Source: Saprospiraceae bacterium
GTDB taxonomy: Bacteria > Bacteroidota > Bacteroidia > Chitinophagales > Saprospiraceae
Reading direction: 5' to 3'
Assembly: GCA_022842255.1 (NCBI GenBank)
Contig: JALHPW010000276.1
Coordinates: 1 to 6,807, forward strand
Length of the DNA stretch: 6,807 nt
Made by a program: the position numbers and the translations under genes. Of the stretch, positions 5,630 through 6,807 are shown in pieces; position 1 is the first letter of the stretch, and each line of letters starts with the position of its first letter. The notes below the pieces were generated by a model. It saw only the letters and a program-made list of their open reading frames with translations, was not told the origin of the DNA and did not search any database.

Positions 5630-5925
5630 AGTACATCCTTTTAGTGTCTGGTTGAGCCGGGAAGCTCCGTAAAGCAGACGTATGAACGTTTAAAGGTGCA
5701 AGTTGTAAGCTGCAAGATTATTGTGCTTGATAATTGACCGTTAATAATTCATATAATTTATGGGTAAAAAGCCCCAATTATCTATAGGGAAATACCATGA
5801 AATATTTCACAAAGGTGTTAAAAACACAATTTTGTTAAAATTCTTTATATCACTTCCCGTTCAATCTTTTAACAAGCCCACCGGGACTCAGCTCCAATTG
5901 TCTCACCCTTAAAATTTATTGACAC
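5630..5925. other. Gene-free, AT-rich intergenic region
   Basis: I see no convincing gene here. A 13-codon frame opens at ATG 5797 but looks accidental. The region serves as the divergent control region for the Crp/Fnr gene (leftward) and the small AraC gene (rightward). It contains a perfect 12-bp palindrome TGAAATATTTCA (5798-5809), a short GTGTT-AAA-AACAC stem (5815-5827), and a - strand CACCTTTG box. No clear -7 box for the rightward gene was found. Confidence 0.6.
5810..5817 (-). promoter_or_regulatory. Possible -7 box (CACCTTTG) for the Crp/Fnr gene
   Basis: The - strand reads CACCTTTG, identical to the TSUP box, next to the palindrome TGAAATATTTCA (5798-5809). The 198-nt distance to the ATG at 5611 is much longer than for the other genes, so a chance match is possible. 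GTACTTTG at 5627-5634, 15 nt from the ATG, is an alternative. Confidence 0.25.
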
Positions 5926-6486
5926 ATGAAACTGTACATCAAAAATATGGTCAGCATCTGTTGTAAACGGGTCGTAAAATCTGAATTGAAAAAGCTCGGT
6001 TTGTATTATATCACGGTACAACTGGGCGAAGTGGAAATACAGAAAGAAATGACCGATACACAACGTGAACAATTAGGATTAGCCTTGCAACGATTTGGAT
6101 TGGAACTTATGGAAGACAAGAAGAGCATAATTGTAGAGCGGATAAAAAATGCGGTTGTTGAAACGGTAAGTACACCAGAGGTAACGCGCAAGGTTAGTTT
6201 TTCAACCCATATCGCCCGAAAACTGCAATATCACTATACTTATCTATCCAATCTTTTTTCGGAAGTTATGGGCACAACCATTGAGCAATACCTTATTGCC
6301 CATAAGATCGAACGTGCCAAGGAAATGATTTCCTATGATGAACACAACCTGACGGAAATATCCTTTATGTTGAATTACAGCAGCGTTGCGCACTTGTCAA
6401 ATCAATTCAAAAAAGTAACCGGAATGGCGCCTTCCCATTTCAAAAAACTTAAAACCAAACACCGCCAAGGCCTGGATGAGATGTAA
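5926..6486 (+). CDS. Small AraC-family regulator with degenerate HMA-like N-terminus
   Basis: This 186-residue protein has an N-terminal domain of about 60-70 residues and a C-terminal AraC double helix-turn-helix (about 90-176). Recognition segments are YTYLSNLFSEVMGTTIEQY (104-122) and LTEISFMLNYSSVAHLSNQF (142-161), ending in the family signature GMAPSHFKKL. It belongs to a group common in Bacteroidota whose N-terminus, MKLYIKNMVCxxCxxVV in typical members as I recall them, resembles a heavy-metal-associated fold. Here the motif is MVSICCKRVV: the first cysteine is serine and two adjacent cysteines (C12, C13) follow, so metal binding is doubtful or altered. A YtxH-family gene lies 102 nt downstream on the same strand and may be a target. 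The ATG at 5926 is consistent with homologues. The stop overlaps no other gene. Confidence 0.88.
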   Translation: MKLYIKNMVSICCKRVVKSELKKLGLYYITVQLGEVEIQKEMTDTQREQLGLALQRFGLELMEDKKSIIVERIKNAVVETVSTPEVTRKVSFSTHIARKLQYHYTYLSNLFSEVMGTTIEQYLIAHKIERAKEMISYDEHNLTEISFMLNYSSVAHLSNQFKKVTGMAPSHFKKLKTKHRQGLDEM

Positions 6487-6496
6487 AAATCTGTAC

Positions 6497-6534
6497 AGGA
6501 TGTAACTTTTTTCTAAAATTATATAACACATCCT
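6497..6534. promoter_or_regulatory. Spaced inverted repeat AGGATGT-N24-ACATCCT
   Basis: Seven-nt arms at 6497-6503 and 6528-6534 flank an AT-rich centre between the AraC-type gene and the YtxH gene. It could be a regulator site just upstream of the YtxH promoter, or a weak terminator stem for the AraC-type transcript. A chance occurrence is not excluded. Confidence 0.25.
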
Positions 6535-6548
6535 TGCTCCCAGACCTT

Positions 6549-6556
6549 GACCTTTG
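6549..6556 (+). promoter_or_regulatory. Candidate -7 box (GACCTTTG) of the YtxH gene
   Basis: GACCTTTG is identical to the MBL gene box and lies 32 nt before the ATG at 6589, suggesting that the YtxH gene has its own promoter separate from the AraC-type gene. Confidence 0.45.
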
Positions 6557-6588
6557 TTTTTATCAGTTCACCATTAAAAAACAGCATT

Positions 6589-6807
6589 ATGACGACATCA
6601 AAAATAGTATTGGGCGTGTTGGCCGGAATGGCCGCAGGTGCCACGTTGGGAATCCTTTTTGCACCGGACAAAGGTTCAGCTACGCGAAAGAAAATTGCTC
6701 AAAAGCGCGATGCGTATGTGGATGAACTGGGTGAGAAAGTCAACGAGTTTATCGACAGCGTGGGCAGAAAATTTGACACCGTGAAAAAGCAGGCAGCCCG
6801 AATGGGT
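6589..6807 (+). CDS. YtxH-domain protein, 3' end outside the window
   Basis: The 73 visible residues run from ATG 6589 off the right edge. A Gly/Ala-rich hydrophobic helix at about 6-25 (VLGVLAGMAAGATLGILFAP) is followed by APDKGSATRKKI and then a charged, amphipathic helical stretch with DELGEKVNEFIDSVGRKFDT. This is the YtxH-family layout: one N-terminal membrane anchor, the APxKG turn, then a long soluble helix. These small proteins are associated with general stress and the envelope, with no defined biochemical activity. The short length seen is about two thirds of a typical 90-130-residue member. It lies downstream of a small AraC-type regulator and has a GACCTTTG promoter box. Confidence 0.85.
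   Translation, partial: MTTSKIVLGVLAGMAAGATLGILFAPDKGSATRKKIAQKRDAYVDELGEKVNEFIDSVGRKFDTVKKQAARMG

Noticed and set aside
5693..5716. TGCAAG-type short repeat before the AT-rich gap
   Set aside because: Only two imperfect 6-nt copies are present, too little to call a repeat element.
5797..5838. 13-codon leader peptide frame in the intergenic gap
   Set aside because: No ribosome binding or regulatory codon run is visible, and its ATG overlaps a palindrome; chance is enough.

Overview
The window looks like a piece of a Bacteroidota chromosome, possibly a Saprospiria-like environmental bacterium. The evidence is the gene families present, A-rich leaders without clear Shine-Dalgarno sequences, and a recurring promoter-like box nACCTTTG or TAnnTTTG (the Bacteroidota -7 element) 32-51 nt upstream of five start codons. 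Coordinates and translations are read directly from the sequence. Family names rest on remembered motifs, because no search could be run.

Layout. Positions 1-117 are a GC-rich (67%) piece of a sulfide:quinone oxidoreductase-like gene on the + strand. It ends abruptly at about 105-120 inside a - strand metallo-beta-lactamase (persulfide dioxygenase-like) gene, so both genes are broken at one point. This is probably a chimeric join. Positions 118-1553 (- strand) carry the MBL gene and a TSUP (TauE/SafE) sulfur-anion transporter. Each is preceded by a CRP-type palindrome GTGA-N6-TCAC and a -7 box in nearly identical arrangement. Positions 1701-1884 hold a striking CCGGA-rich repeat with a perfect 33-bp inverted repeat. 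Positions 1893-4975 hold an aldehyde module: an AraC regulator (-) divergent from an ExaC/AldB-type aldehyde dehydrogenase (+), followed by a DUF779 gene (+). A Crp/Fnr-family regulator (4985-5611, -) is convergent with DUF779. After a gene-free, AT-rich gap comes a small AraC-type regulator with a degenerate HMA-like N-terminus (5926-6486, +), then a YtxH-family stress/envelope protein cut by the window end (6589-6807, +).

How the genes may work together. The MBL and TSUP genes form a reactive-sulfur handling set: oxidation of persulfide to sulfite, then export of sulfite or a related anion. The Crp/Fnr protein resembles those found with such genes in Bacteroidota and is a natural candidate to bind the two palindromes, which are the only two of this form I found. 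The AraC, ALDH and DUF779 genes form a familiar aldehyde-oxidation cassette. The right end looks like a separate stress-response unit. I do not see a convincing novel multi-gene system. The most informative signals are the paired operators, the CCGGA hairpin element and the chimeric left end.
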